NCBI RefSeq assembly: GCF_009729075.1 | Contig: NZ_VTGY01000013.1 | Coordinates: 310,001-374,000, forward strand | DNA from: Mycolicibacterium sp. CBMA 226 | Lineage (GTDB): Bacteria; Actinomycetota; Actinomycetes; Mycobacteriales; Mycobacteriaceae | Direction: 5' to 3' | Length of the DNA: 64,000 nucleotides | Shown: positions 26,269 through 34,265 of the stretch, piece by piece | How the letters are laid out: each line of letters begins with the position of its first letter | Numbering within the stretch: the stretch's first letter is position 1 | Program-made: the position numbers and the translations under genes | The notes under the pieces: generated by a model | Database searches by the model: none | Seen by the model: only the letters and a program-made list of their open reading frames with translations | Told to the model about the DNA's origin: nothing

Positions 26269-27264
26269 ATGAAAATCATTGCCCTGGAGGAGCATTTCGC
26301 CACGGCGGCGATCATTGAGGCCTGGCAGCAGATATCCGCGGACATCCGCGACCCCGCCGTCGAAATGTCGGCCCGCGGCGAGGTGCAACGACTGCTGCTC
26401 GACCTGACCGACGAGCGCATCGCCTACATGGATGCCACAGGCATCGACGCCCAGGTGTTGTCGGTGACGACGGCAGGGGTGCAGAACATCGACCCGGCCA
26501 CCGCGGTTCCCCTTGCCCGCGCCGCCAACGATCTCATCGCAGCGACGATCCGTTCCCATCCCGACAGATTTCAGGGCTTTGCCACCCTGCCCACCTCCGA
26601 TCCGCGCGCGGCCGCCGCAGAGCTCGAGCGCGCCACAGTGGAGCTGGGTCTCAACGGGGCGATGATCTTCGGCCGCACCGGTGACCGCAATCTCGACCAT
26701 CCCGACTTCCTGCCCCTCCTGCAGACGGCCAACGACCTGCGGGCACCGCTGTACCTGCACCCGCAGTCCCCAACTCCGTCGGTGCGGCGCGCGTACTACG
26801 AACACTTCCCCCATGAGCTGGCGACCATGTTCGCGACCGGCGGGATCGGCTGGCACTACGAGACAGGGGTCCAGGCGTTGCGGCTGATTGTCTCCGGCCT
26901 GCTTGACCGACTGCCCGATCTGCCGGTGATTCTCGGTCACTGGGGTGAAGTCGTGCTCTTCTACCTCGACCGCATCGACGTCATGTCCGCACCGGCCGGG
27001 CTGCCCCGCCCGATCTCGGAGTACCTCACCAGGAATTTCTGGGTGACACCCAGTGGCATCATGAGCCAACGCTATCTGCGCTGGGCACTGGAAGTCGTTG
27101 GTGCCGAGCGGATCATGTTCTCCACGGACTACCCGTTCGCGCGGCTGCCCGACAACGCGGCACCGCAATTCTTGACCGACGCCGGCCTGACGGACACCGA
27201 CCGCCAGGCCATCGCATCGGGCAACTGGAATCAGCTGTGCGCCCGCATCCGACGCCAACTCTAG
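26269..27264 (+). CDS. amidohydrolase-2 decarboxylase (gamma-resorcylate/5-carboxyvanillate type)
   Basis: A 331-residue TIM-barrel metal enzyme. It begins MKIIALEEHFAT, giving the Glu-x-His metal pair (Glu7, His9). Then come LYLHPQSPTPSVRR (third metal ligand), VILGHWGEVVLFYLDRID with the catalytic His and Glu, and FSTDYPF with the catalytic Asp. The overall pattern is that of hydroxybenzoate decarboxylases such as LigW and gamma-resorcylate decarboxylase rather than true amide hydrolases. ATG 26269 follows a GGAG site; 24 bases downstream of the first decarboxylase-like gene, so co-transcribed. Confidence 0.87.
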   Translation: MKIIALEEHFATAAIIEAWQQISADIRDPAVEMSARGEVQRLLLDLTDERIAYMDATGIDAQVLSVTTAGVQNIDPATAVPLARAANDLIAATIRSHPDRFQGFATLPTSDPRAAAAELERATVELGLNGAMIFGRTGDRNLDHPDFLPLLQTANDLRAPLYLHPQSPTPSVRRAYYEHFPHELATMFATGGIGWHYETGVQALRLIVSGLLDRLPDLPVILGHWGEVVLFYLDRIDVMSAPAGLPRPISEYLTRNFWVTPSGIMSQRYLRWALEVVGAERIMFSTDYPFARLPDNAAPQFLTDAGLTDTDRQAIASGNWNQLCARIRRQL

Positions 27265-27308
27265 GCGTGAATCACCGCAAGCCAACAACCGAAAGGAGCG
27301 ACCATCAC

Positions 27309-27638
27309 ATGTGGCACTTGGCAATATTTGACTGGACTGCAGACCCGCACGACGCGCTGAATTTGCTCCCTGCGCACCTCGAATGGATCCGGCGAGAACA
27401 GCTGGCCGGTCGAATGTTGTTCGCGGGCCCAGGCGACAACGGCGAGAAAGGCATCATCGTATTCGCTCACATGACGCAAGAGGAGGCCGAAGCCCTCTGC
27501 CGCAGTGACCCTTTCGTCACCGAAGGGCATCGCCGCTACACGTTGATCGCCTGGGATGTTCATCAGGCGCTCGGTGTGGGGTTTCAAACCACACCCGTGG
27601 CACCGATGACACACACCGACAGCCGAGGAACCGCGTGA
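27309..27638 (+). CDS. YciI-like / muconolactone-isomerase-fold protein
   Basis: A 109-residue small ferredoxin-like-fold protein. It starts MWHLAIFDWTADPHD and holds LPAHLEWIRREQLAGRMLFA, GIIVFAHMTQEEAEALCRSD and PFVTEGHRRYTLIAWDV; the conserved His-Asp pair pattern is that of YciI/muconolactone isomerase-like proteins. Strong ribosome binding site AAAGGAG before ATG 27309. Being the third gene of the aromatic operon, it probably isomerises or dehalogenates a ring-cleavage product, but the reaction is not readable. Confidence 0.8.
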   Translation: MWHLAIFDWTADPHDALNLLPAHLEWIRREQLAGRMLFAGPGDNGEKGIIVFAHMTQEEAEALCRSDPFVTEGHRRYTLIAWDVHQALGVGFQTTPVAPMTHTDSRGTA

Positions 27639-28045
27639 CGGGCTCGCTGGCCGGCTACCATGACGTCCAATTGCTGTCTTCGCACCTTCTGGAGACGAGT
27701 TGGTGAACCACAGACTGGGTCGCCCTGGTCCGGACCTGTCCTACCGAAGGAACGCTGAGCATCGCTGGCCGCGGCAATCCGAGCCAGAATCCGTTGACGC
27801 TCAAGGCGAAAGCAGGCCTGGATGCGTGCACGCCGCGGCGGCGACCGATACCAGCCCGAACCGTAGCTAGATGGTCCGACTACTGGCGAACGAAGATCGA
27901 TCCCGATGACTAACCGGCCAGTCTCCGTATTCATGGCGGCTAGGACTCCAGCCCGGTCATTCCTCACCCAAAGACCAACACCTGGACGGTTTGTGCGGCC
28001 CCACCGAGCCGTACCTGCACGGGCAACGGTGCATGATTGCGCGTA
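27639..28045. other. 407-base intergenic region
   Basis: Between the aromatic operon and the convergent whiB gene. Frames in this stretch are irregular in codon use and match nothing I know. Confidence 0.45.
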
Positions 28046-28435
28046 TTACATGCTCTCGGAATTCTCTATTTCGCTGATCGCCGTGGCGAATCGCGTAACG
28101 TGCACGGCTCTGCCCCGCGGCCTTCCACCGTCCGCAACGATGCGTGCGACAAGTTCATCTTCCGACATGCCGCCCCATATGCCGAAGCCCTCGCGGAAGG
28201 CAACCGCGTACGTTGCGCATTGGCGGGCAACTGTGCACTCTGCGCAGACCGCATGTGCCCTTCGCAGTCGACGCCTGCGCCTTGCAGTTCGCTCCCCTTC
28301 TGGGTGGAAAAAGAGGTCGGGGTCTTCGGTACGGCAACGTGCTGCGTAGCGCCAGTCCGCCGATATCTCATGCACTGCAACTTCATTCGCTCCAGGCGAC
28401 GAAATGTTGAGCCTACGTATGTTTTCCGCATTCAT
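28046..28435 (-). CDS. WhiB-family (Wbl) iron-sulfur transcriptional regulator
   Basis: A 129-residue Wbl protein. The four cluster cysteines are Cys34 (YAARCRTEDPD), Cys64 and Cys67 (AVCAECTVA) and Cys73 (RQCATYA). The beta-turn signature follows as GIWGGMSEDEL. DPDLFFHPEGE is the usual acidic link. Wbl proteins bind a 4Fe-4S cluster, contact the primary sigma factor and respond to redox signals. The Arg-run after residue 50 is longer than in WhiB1-7 paralogues I can recall, so no numbered orthologue is assigned. Followed downstream on the opposite strand by nothing obvious. Confidence 0.92.
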   Translation of the reverse strand: MNAENIRRLNISSPGANEVAVHEISADWRYAARCRTEDPDLFFHPEGERTARRRRRLRRAHAVCAECTVARQCATYAVAFREGFGIWGGMSEDELVARIVADGGRPRGRAVHVTRFATAISEIENSESM

Positions 28436-28454
28436 CTTGATGCCCTCTTCGTGC

Positions 28455-28850
28455 CTACTTGCTGGCGCGGATGGCTTCGAAGACGCTGGGGTCGACGAGG
28501 GTGGAGGTGTCGCCGAGGTCGCGGCCTTCGGCGACGTCGCGTAGCAGGCGGCGCATGATCTTGCCGCTGCGGGTTTTGGGTAGCTCGGGCACGATGTGGA
28601 TTTCCCGGGGTTTGGCGATGGGGGAGATCTCGGTGGCGACCTGCGCGCGCAGTTCTTCGACGATGTTCTGTGAGCCGCCGTGCGCGGAGGCTTTGAGGAT
28701 GACGAACGCGCAGATGGCCTGTCCGGTGGTGGCGTCGGTGGCCCCGACGACGGCGGCTTCGGCGACCCCGGAGTGCCCGACGAGGGCGGATTCGACCTCG
28801 GCGGTGGAGATGCGGTGCCCGGAGATGTTCATGACGTCGTCGATGCGGCT
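28455..28850 (-). pseudogene. acs: acetyl-CoA synthetase C-terminal fragment
   Basis: About 132 codons match only the C-terminal domain of acetyl-CoA synthetase: [20 protein letters not shown], then [18 protein letters not shown], and the acetylation-site motif [19 protein letters not shown], ending in a normal stop. A full enzyme has about 650 residues; everything before the hinge is gone, and an in-frame stop lies just three codons upstream of the matching part. It sits directly upstream of whiB on the same strand. A relic of a deletion or recombination, not a functional gene. Confidence 0.88.
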
Positions 28851-29072
28851 TGGGGGTTACGCCGAGCGGCGCCACCGTGCGCACGCAGCGCTATCAAAGG
28901 TGACGTGCCCACGGCCGCAACAGTGCTGGTCCAATAGCCGCGCTCGGCGTTCAGGTGTACGAGTCCGAGTAAGTCGCACGTCGAGGCACACGCCTGCTGA
29001 AGTGACCGTCGGGCCGGCCGCCCACGCCGTTGTAGGCAGCCGGCCCGGAGGTCGCACGTCGCGGCGATCGCT

Positions 29073-29831
29073 CTAGCAGGGTCGGGCGGCGTGTGCGACG
29101 AGCCAGTCGGAGAAGCGCGTCGTGAAGATGATGGCGCTGTCGTTTGGTTCGAGTGAGTGATCGTCGATCACGGCACCGAAGTAAGGCGCTTGCGGGTTGG
29201 TCACGACGCGACGTTGGTCGCCGGTGGCCGCGAGCCCTGTGCGGACAAAGTCGTCCATGCCGATGGCCTCGGGCCCGACGACCTCCGCCACCCCATTGAT
29301 GGGGCGTCCAACAGCCGCGCGGGCAATGGCGGTCGCGACATCGTCGGCGGCGATCGGGCGAAACACGGCAGGCGGCAGAGCCACGACGTCTCCCTCAGTG
29401 GCCGAGTCGGCCAAGCCGCCCACGAATTCGAAGAACGGGGTAGCGCGAATGATCGAGTACGGCTGGCCGGAGTCTTTGATCAGGTTTTCTTGAGCGCCTT
29501 TGGCTGTGTTATAGCCGCTATCTGGCGTGGTGTGTGCTCCGACTACCGAGAGGGCGACGTGGTGGCCGACTCCGGCTGCGTGTTCAGCGGCGAGGAGGTT
29601 TTTGGTCGTCGTGGTGAAGAAGTGCATGACCGGTTCGTCTTCGAACAATGGGGAGTCGGAGACGTCGACTACGACGTCTGCTCCCCCGAGCGCGTCCGTA
29701 AGGCCATCGCCTGTGAGTGCGTCAACTCCTGACCTGCGTGACGCGGCAATTACGTCGTGTCCTTGCGCTGTGAGGCTGGTCGACACTTTGGAGCCGATGA
29801 GGCCGCGTCCTCCAATGACAACAATTTTCAT
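29073..29831 (-). CDS. atypical SDR, NAD(P)H-binding (NmrA-like)
   Basis: A 252-residue Rossmann protein opening MKIVVIGGRGLIGSKVSTSL with the GxxGxxG dinucleotide loop, then SVVGAHTTPDSGYNTAKGAQ and an active-site-like Tyr/Lys that is not fully classical. It belongs to the NmrA/NAD(P)H-quinone-oxidoreductase-like atypical SDR group used in stress responses. AAAGGA precedes ATG 29831. Last gene of a minus-strand series with a cupin and a DoxX-like membrane protein. Confidence 0.86.
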   Translation of the reverse strand: MKIVVIGGRGLIGSKVSTSLTAQGHDVIAASRRSGVDALTGDGLTDALGGADVVVDVSDSPLFEDEPVMHFFTTTTKNLLAAEHAAGVGHHVALSVVGAHTTPDSGYNTAKGAQENLIKDSGQPYSIIRATPFFEFVGGLADSATEGDVVALPPAVFRPIAADDVATAIARAAVGRPINGVAEVVGPEAIGMDDFVRTGLAATGDQRRVVTNPQAPYFGAVIDDHSLEPNDSAIIFTTRFSDWLVAHAARPC

Positions 29832-30064
29832 GATGGTCCTTTCAGGATTGTGTGGATTCGTCTGCCGGTTTTGTGGTTTCAGCTGGCGGTTGGAACTGGT
29901 GAAGGTCGGGTTCAGGCGCCGTGCCATCGACCATGTGCGGAAGGGTGACAGCGGTGTCCTGGGGTCGGTCTGATTGACCTAATGAGGGTGGTCGGGTGGT
30001 GATCTGGATCGTGTAGTCGTGCGGACCGGCCGGAAGTGCGCTCCGTGGGATTCCGCTCAACAGG

Positions 30065-30499
30065 TCAGATCGTCGCGGCGTCGTTGGCACTGAGTGGACC
30101 GTCGCCGGCATCGAGAACGAATACTGCGAGAAGTTCGGCAGGCTCAGTTGTACTGGCGTTCTCACTGATGACGTGGTGTGCACCTGGTCTTTCGCTCCAT
30201 GTCTCGCCGGCGTGATAGACCCGTGCTGGCTCGCCTTCGACTTGGCTGCGGATCGCGCCAGAAATGACGTACGCCATGATGAATGCCGATTTGGCGTGGT
30301 GATGGGCGGCACTCTTTCCGCCAGGTGCGTAGCTGACAGTCACCGCTTCCATCGTTTTGCCCGGAACGTTGGTCGCTTCGTTGAACACGGGCTGGACAAT
30401 TGGCTCTTGCTCCGGGTTCGGTGGTACTGGCTGTGCATTGGCCGCGGGGACGAGCATCGCCGCTGAGAGCAATGCGGGGAACAGTAGCTTGATGGACAC
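30065..30499 (-). CDS. exported single-domain cupin
   Basis: A 144-residue protein with a signal peptide (MSIKLLFPALLSAAMLVPAANAQP, cleavage near ANA-Q) and a small cupin: GGKSAAHHHAKSAFIMAYVI carries the metal-ligand histidines and GETWSERPGAHHVISENAS the final His. GTG start. Exported beta-barrel proteins of this type are common beside DoxX-like and SDR genes. The metal and substrate are unknown. 234 bases after its start lies the DoxX-like gene, with a palindrome between them. Confidence 0.83.
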   Translation of the reverse strand: MSIKLLFPALLSAAMLVPAANAQPVPPNPEQEPIVQPVFNEATNVPGKTMEAVTVSYAPGGKSAAHHHAKSAFIMAYVISGAIRSQVEGEPARVYHAGETWSERPGAHHVISENASTTEPAELLAVFVLDAGDGPLSANDAATI

Positions 30500-30590
30500 T
30501 CTCGCTGTCTTCCTGTCGAATCGATGGTGTCGGGCGTCTAGGACGCTCGGGCCGGATATGCCGGCTGTGGTGTTGTTTCGCTGTGAATTA

Positions 30591-30605
30591 CGTTGCGTCG
30601 CAACG
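30591..30605. promoter_or_regulatory. 15-base palindrome upstream of cupin
   Basis: CGTTGCGTCGCAACG has perfect seven-base arms around a central T and lies 92 bases before the cupin start. The cupin may therefore have its own promoter and operator in addition to read-through from the DoxX-like gene. Confidence 0.45.
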
Positions 30606-30736
30606 TGGTCTGGCTGTCGTTCGCTGCCAGCGGCGTTGTGGCCTGATCAGTCGCGTTCCGTCGTATTTCTTTGCGGGGCGTGCGGCTGGGCTACTCGCTT
30701 CTGGCTCAAGTCGTGTCGAGCCAGAGGCAACGGGGC

Positions 30737-31249
30737 CTACTTGGGCGATTGCGCCGTCCCGTGGACGATGGCGCCGATGGAGTCGGCCAGTGTCAACACC
30801 GAAACCCCGATCAGCACAACATCTTTGATGAGGAATTGTCCGGTCATCGAGAGGAGTGGAAATCCGCCGGCGGAGGGTTCACCAACTCCGGGGGTCGTGA
30901 ACAAGAAGGAGAGGGTGCTCGCGAAGAGCAGTACCGCCACTGCGCTTCCGAACGCCGACAGTGCGGGGAACTTGGGCTTGGCGATGATGAGGAGTGCGGT
31001 AACGATCTCCAGCACGCCGAGCATCGTTGAGAACGTCTGCACGCTGAACACGGTGTAGAGCCATCCCATGAAGGGGCTGTTGGCCACCAGCGGCTCGATG
31101 TTGTGCGCCTCGTACGGGTAGAACTTGCAGACACCGATCCAGCCGATGACCAGCGCAAGGCCGTAGCGGGCCAGTATCCATCCGGCCGATTTCACGGCCG
31201 GTTCGGCGTTCAGCAGTGCGGCTGGGATGGTGTTTGTTTTGATCGCCAT
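30737..31249 (-). CDS. DUF417/RclC (DoxX-like) membrane protein
   Basis: A 170-residue inner-membrane protein with four hydrophobic segments. RYGLALVIGWIGVCKFYPYE and AHNIEPLVANSPFMGWLY are the family blocks of DUF417, to which E. coli RclC (reactive-chlorine resistance, YkgB) belongs. LGVLEIVTALLIIAKP and STLSFLFTTPGV follow. In E. coli it works with an RclA flavoenzyme; none is seen here, but a nitroreductase is divergent. ATG 31249 follows an AGG site. Preceded by palindromic operators. Confidence 0.85.
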   Translation of the reverse strand: MAIKTNTIPAALLNAEPAVKSAGWILARYGLALVIGWIGVCKFYPYEAHNIEPLVANSPFMGWLYTVFSVQTFSTMLGVLEIVTALLIIAKPKFPALSAFGSAVAVLLFASTLSFLFTTPGVGEPSAGGFPLLSMTGQFLIKDVVLIGVSVLTLADSIGAIVHGTAQSPK

Positions 31250-31307
31250 GATCCTGGCTACCTTCCTATCGGTCTTATGCTGCGGGATGGGCAACACTGT
31301 CCAGAAC

Positions 31308-31321
31308 GGACTAAATAGTCC
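31308..31321. promoter_or_regulatory. operator 1, GGACTA-TAGTCC
   Basis: GGACTAAATAGTCC has perfect six-base arms around AA. It lies 60 bases upstream of the DUF417 gene and matches the copy at 31463-31476. Confidence 0.7.
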
Positions 31322-31397
31322 ATAGTATTCCGGGTTCCGGACGGTGGAGTCTCGACGGGGAGCAGATGCTTCAGCTGAGAGATCACCACCCTACGAT

Positions 31398-31411
31398 CAC
31401 CTCTAGAGGTG
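31398..31411. promoter_or_regulatory. 14-base perfect palindrome between the two operators
   Basis: CACCTCTAGAGGTG is a perfect palindrome with an XbaI-like CTAG centre, unrelated in sequence to the flanking GGACTA sites. It could bind a second regulator. Confidence 0.5.
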
Positions 31412-31462
31412 GACACTCCGCCCACAAAATTTCGAAAGTCTTGACCCAACCCGGGCATAAGA

Positions 31463-31476
31463 GGACTATTTAGTCC
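31463..31476. promoter_or_regulatory. operator 2, GGACTA-TAGTCC
   Basis: GGACTATTTAGTCC has the same arms as the copy at 31308-31321. It is 70 bases upstream of the nitroreductase start, so one regulator probably controls both divergent genes. Confidence 0.7.
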
Positions 31477-31545
31477 GTTATGGTTGGCGTGCGAGGCAGA
31501 CAGCGCCGCACAAACCCGACGTCCCACCTCTGCGAAGGAACTACC

Positions 31546-32181
31546 GTGACCAACGGCATCGCCATGACCAACGCGATCATCGAAAATCTCGTTAACCGCA
31601 GCACCACCAGCCACTACGACCCGAATTTCGTGTTCAATGACGATCAGATCAGCGAACTGGTGCGAATCGCCACCACCGCGCCGACGTCGTTCCACATGCA
31701 GAACTGGCGATTCATCGCCGTTCGGACACCCGCAGCCAAGGCGAGTCTGCGGCCGATCGCATGGGATCAACCCAAGATCACTGAGTCGGCGGTGACCTTC
31801 ATCATCGTGGGTCAGTTGGCACATCACACGCTCGTCTCTGAGCGCCTGGCAGCAGTGGTGGAAGCGGGCATCATGCCGGCAGATGCCGTGCCCGAGTGGG
31901 TGGGCGCCGCACGCGGTCTGTACGAAGACTCGCCGCAGCGCCAGCGCGACGAGGCGGTGCGCACCGCTTCCATCGGCGCGACGGCGATGGTCTACGCGGC
32001 CAACGCGCTGGGACTTGGCGCGACACCAATCATCGGTTTCGACGATGAAGCGGTGACCCGCGAATACGGACTTGCCGACGACGAGGTCCCAGTGATGCTG
32101 CTGTCCATCGGGGCCAAGCTTCCCAACAACTGGCCGCAGAAGCCCCGGCGCGAAGTATCAGATCTGTTGACTCTCGTCTAG
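31546..32181 (+). CDS. nitroreductase-family flavoprotein
   Basis: A 211-residue FMN enzyme. Features are NLVNRSTTSHYDPNFVFNDD, the conserved ATTAPTSFHMQNWRFIAV (flavin-binding, residues about 40-57), ITESAVTFIIVG, and NALGLGATPIIGFD before the terminal dimer arm. Nitroreductases of this group use NAD(P)H to reduce quinones or nitro compounds. GTG 31546 follows AAGGA (31534-31538), better than the further upstream ATG. Divergent from the DUF417 gene, sharing palindromic operators. An AhpD-like gene follows. Confidence 0.87.
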   Translation: MTNGIAMTNAIIENLVNRSTTSHYDPNFVFNDDQISELVRIATTAPTSFHMQNWRFIAVRTPAAKASLRPIAWDQPKITESAVTFIIVGQLAHHTLVSERLAAVVEAGIMPADAVPEWVGAARGLYEDSPQRQRDEAVRTASIGATAMVYAANALGLGATPIIGFDDEAVTREYGLADDEVPVMLLSIGAKLPNNWPQKPRREVSDLLTLV

Positions 32182-32337
32182 TCCCGCTTCGAATCGTCCG
32201 GCACCCTCGCGATCGGTATGCGAATCCGCAGGTGCCTGCCCTCCGACCTGTGGCAGGTAAGAGATACAGACCGCACAACACGTGCATCAGCACATCGCTC
32301 AAATCCGTTGAATACCAACCCTCGAAAGGAAATCATC

Positions 32338-32874
32338 ATGACCCACTTCACGCCCATCGAGCCCGCCGCCGCGACCGGCAAAGCCGCCGAGCTCTTGACG
32401 CAGGTGCAGAAGACACTCGGCTCCACCCCGAACATGACCAAAGCGATGGCCAACAGCCCGACGCTGTTGAAGAGCTATTTGGCGTTGTTCTCTGCCGTAG
32501 GCGCCGGCGCACTCCCCGCAGCCGTCCGTGCACGCCTGGCCATCGCCACCGCACAACTCAACGGGTGCGAGTACTGCCTGTCCTCACACACCTACATCGG
32601 CGCCAACATCACCAAAGTCGACGCCGCCGAACTCGAGTCCGCGCGTAAAGGCGACTCCAGCGATCCGCATGTGGATGCCCTGCTGAAACTGTCGAACACG
32701 ATCGCGCAGAACGCTGGTGACATCGACGAAGCCGACATCACCGCAGCGCTGCAGGCCGGGGTCACCGAGGACGAGATCGGCGAAATCGTAGCCAACCTCG
32801 CCCTCAACACCATGACCAACTACTTCAACGTCATGGCCCGCGTCGACAACGATTGGCCAGTCATCACGCTGTGA
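32338..32874 (+). CDS. carboxymuconolactone decarboxylase/AhpD-like protein
   Basis: A 178-residue CMD-fold protein. Its redox motif CEYCLSSHTYIG (CxxC plus His) places it with AhpD-like alkylhydroperoxidases rather than ring-cleavage decarboxylases. MTHFTPIEPAAATGKAAELL opens it, and ELESARKGDSSDPHVDALLK and IGEIVANLALNTMTNYFNVM follow. A close paralogue sits at 40294-40830. The ribosome binding site AAAGGAA precedes ATG 32338. Likely a peroxidase or reductase in thiol-based defence, placed with a nitroreductase in the same direction. Confidence 0.88.
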   Translation: MTHFTPIEPAAATGKAAELLTQVQKTLGSTPNMTKAMANSPTLLKSYLALFSAVGAGALPAAVRARLAIATAQLNGCEYCLSSHTYIGANITKVDAAELESARKGDSSDPHVDALLKLSNTIAQNAGDIDEADITAALQAGVTEDEIGEIVANLALNTMTNYFNVMARVDNDWPVITL

Positions 32875-32899
32875 GAATGTAGCCGACTGCACCAGCACG

Positions 32900-32944
32900 A
32901 TCAGCAGGACCCGCCACAATCCTCCGGTGGCGGGTTCTGCTGAT
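32900..32944 (+). terminator. long hairpin after the AhpD-like gene
   Basis: An 18-base stem (32900-32917 with 32927-32944) has a single G-U pair and a nine-base loop. It begins 26 bases after the stop of the AhpD-like gene. There is no long T-run, as is common for mycobacterial terminators. Confidence 0.75.
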
Positions 32945-33176
32945 AATCGCACTGTGTGATTGCACAAGATGCCCACAACAACACGAGAGCGGTGAACTTG
33001 TGAACATGTGCGGCGATCGTGCGGATCGGATCCGTGACCTCATCCCAAGTGCACTGGATAGCAATACATTTCACGCGACTGGTTGTAGCAGCGCCGCGCG
33101 GCCTGGCCAGGCGGAGCAAATCCGTGAACATGCTCAGTTCGCCCGCTCGCGTACGCAACCTTTGCGGTCAGGACAT
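32945..33176. other. intergenic region between ahpD-like gene and tetR
   Basis: Together with the hairpin, about 300 bases separate the two convergent genes. No coding frame is supported. Confidence 0.4.
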
Positions 33177-33950
33177 CTAACGCTTGCTCACGGTCGCGCT
33201 GCCTGTCCGCGCCGTGCTGACCCGTCGTGTCGGCACGTTCTTGCGTGCGGTGGATGGTGGTTTCGCTGCACCGGCAGCATCATCGTGCCGCCCGGTCGCC
33301 GCCAGCGGCTTGCGCTGCGATGGAGCGATGGTGAGGCTCTCAATGTGCGCGAGTGCCATGTCCAGTGCCGTGGCCATCGGCGCGACGTCGTGTTGCGCTT
33401 GAGCCAGAAGGTAGCCGCCTTGCAGAGCAGCCATTAGTCCAGTAGCCAGCGCATCGGGGTCCGCGTCGGCGGCGAGGCTCCCTTCGTCACGCATACGCCG
33501 AAATCCCGCCGCCAAGAGCCCTTCCCAACTCGCAAAGTGCCGCGACAGAGAGCTACGTGCCTGATCATCCTGGTCCGCAAGCTCGACCACCAAATTGCCC
33601 AACGCACATCCATAGGCACCGCCCTGCAAGGCGGCACCCTGAATTAGCGCGTCACGCCAGCGCCGTAGACCACTCATCGACCTCAGACGTGCCAGGCGCT
33701 CCCCTTCACGGGCCATGACCTGCTCGCCGCGCAACGTGACGACCGCGCGTACGAGCTCTGGCTTCCCGTCCGGGAAGTGTTTGTAAAGCTGAGATTTACT
33801 GGTGCCCGTCGCGGCGCGCACATCGTCGAGCGTCACGGCGTTGACGCCCCGGACGTACATCAGATCGGCAGCCGCCGCGATCATCCGAGCACGGGTCGCC
33901 TCCCCACGCGCGGTTGTTCGCCGCTGCGTCGAATGCTCACCGCTGGTCAC
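33177..33950 (-). CDS. TetR-family repressor with long basic C-terminal tail
   Basis: A TetR protein of about 257 residues. The DNA-binding domain is TTARGEATRARMIAAAADLM, then AVTLDDVRAATGTSKSQLYK, HFPDGKPELVRAVV. The ligand domain resembles the YxaF/QacR-like C-terminal group, with GGAYGCALGNLVVELAD. The last 55 or so residues are Ala/Lys/Arg/Ser-rich and disordered, not usual for this family. Start is uncertain: GTG at 33950, GTG at 33959 or the much earlier ATG at 34079 are all possible. It may act on the GGACTA palindromes 1.7 kb away, but this is unproven. Confidence 0.85.
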   Translation of the reverse strand: MTSGEHSTQRRTTARGEATRARMIAAAADLMYVRGVNAVTLDDVRAATGTSKSQLYKHFPDGKPELVRAVVTLRGEQVMAREGERLARLRSMSGLRRWRDALIQGAALQGGAYGCALGNLVVELADQDDQARSSLSRHFASWEGLLAAGFRRMRDEGSLAADADPDALATGLMAALQGGYLLAQAQHDVAPMATALDMALAHIESLTIAPSQRKPLAATGRHDDAAGAAKPPSTARKNVPTRRVSTARTGSATVSKR

Positions 33951-34088
33951 AGACGCCACACTACCGGCCGAGTTGATGTCATCGGCGCGCCGCGAGCCAC
34001 CGCGCTGGTGTGTCGACGGCCGGTTGACCGACTGCCGAGGGCCGCTCTTCCGACGCACGATGGTCGTTGCGGTTGTCACAGCCCCTAC

Positions 34089-34206
34089 CTGAGCCGAGAG
34101 TGAGTGCTACCCGGCCTCCATCTGGTGTGTGTGCGATGGCGTTGGCCACAAGGTTTGACAGCACACGGTTCAGTGCGCGGTCGCACCCCATTACCCGCCG
34201 CCAACC
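34089..34206 (-). pseudogene. sensor histidine kinase fragment (HATPase N-box)
   Basis: About 40 codons read RALNRVLSNLVANAIAHTPD, then GGRVALTLGSG: the N-box of a histidine kinase ATPase domain, where Asn binds magnesium-ATP. Nothing before (dimerisation and phosphoacceptor His) or after (G1, F and G2 boxes) is present in any frame nearby. A tiny relic of a lost two-component sensor between tetR and the LLM gene. Confidence 0.7.
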
Positions 34207-34265
34207 TGATCCTGCCCGATTTCGGTCACCGGTTTCTTCTCTTGCCGACGATGCGGTTCGACTAT

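Noticed and set aside
25606..27324. 572-codon minus-strand frame opposite the aromatic operon
   Set aside because: Covers three well-supported plus-strand genes; long antisense frames are common in high-GC DNA.
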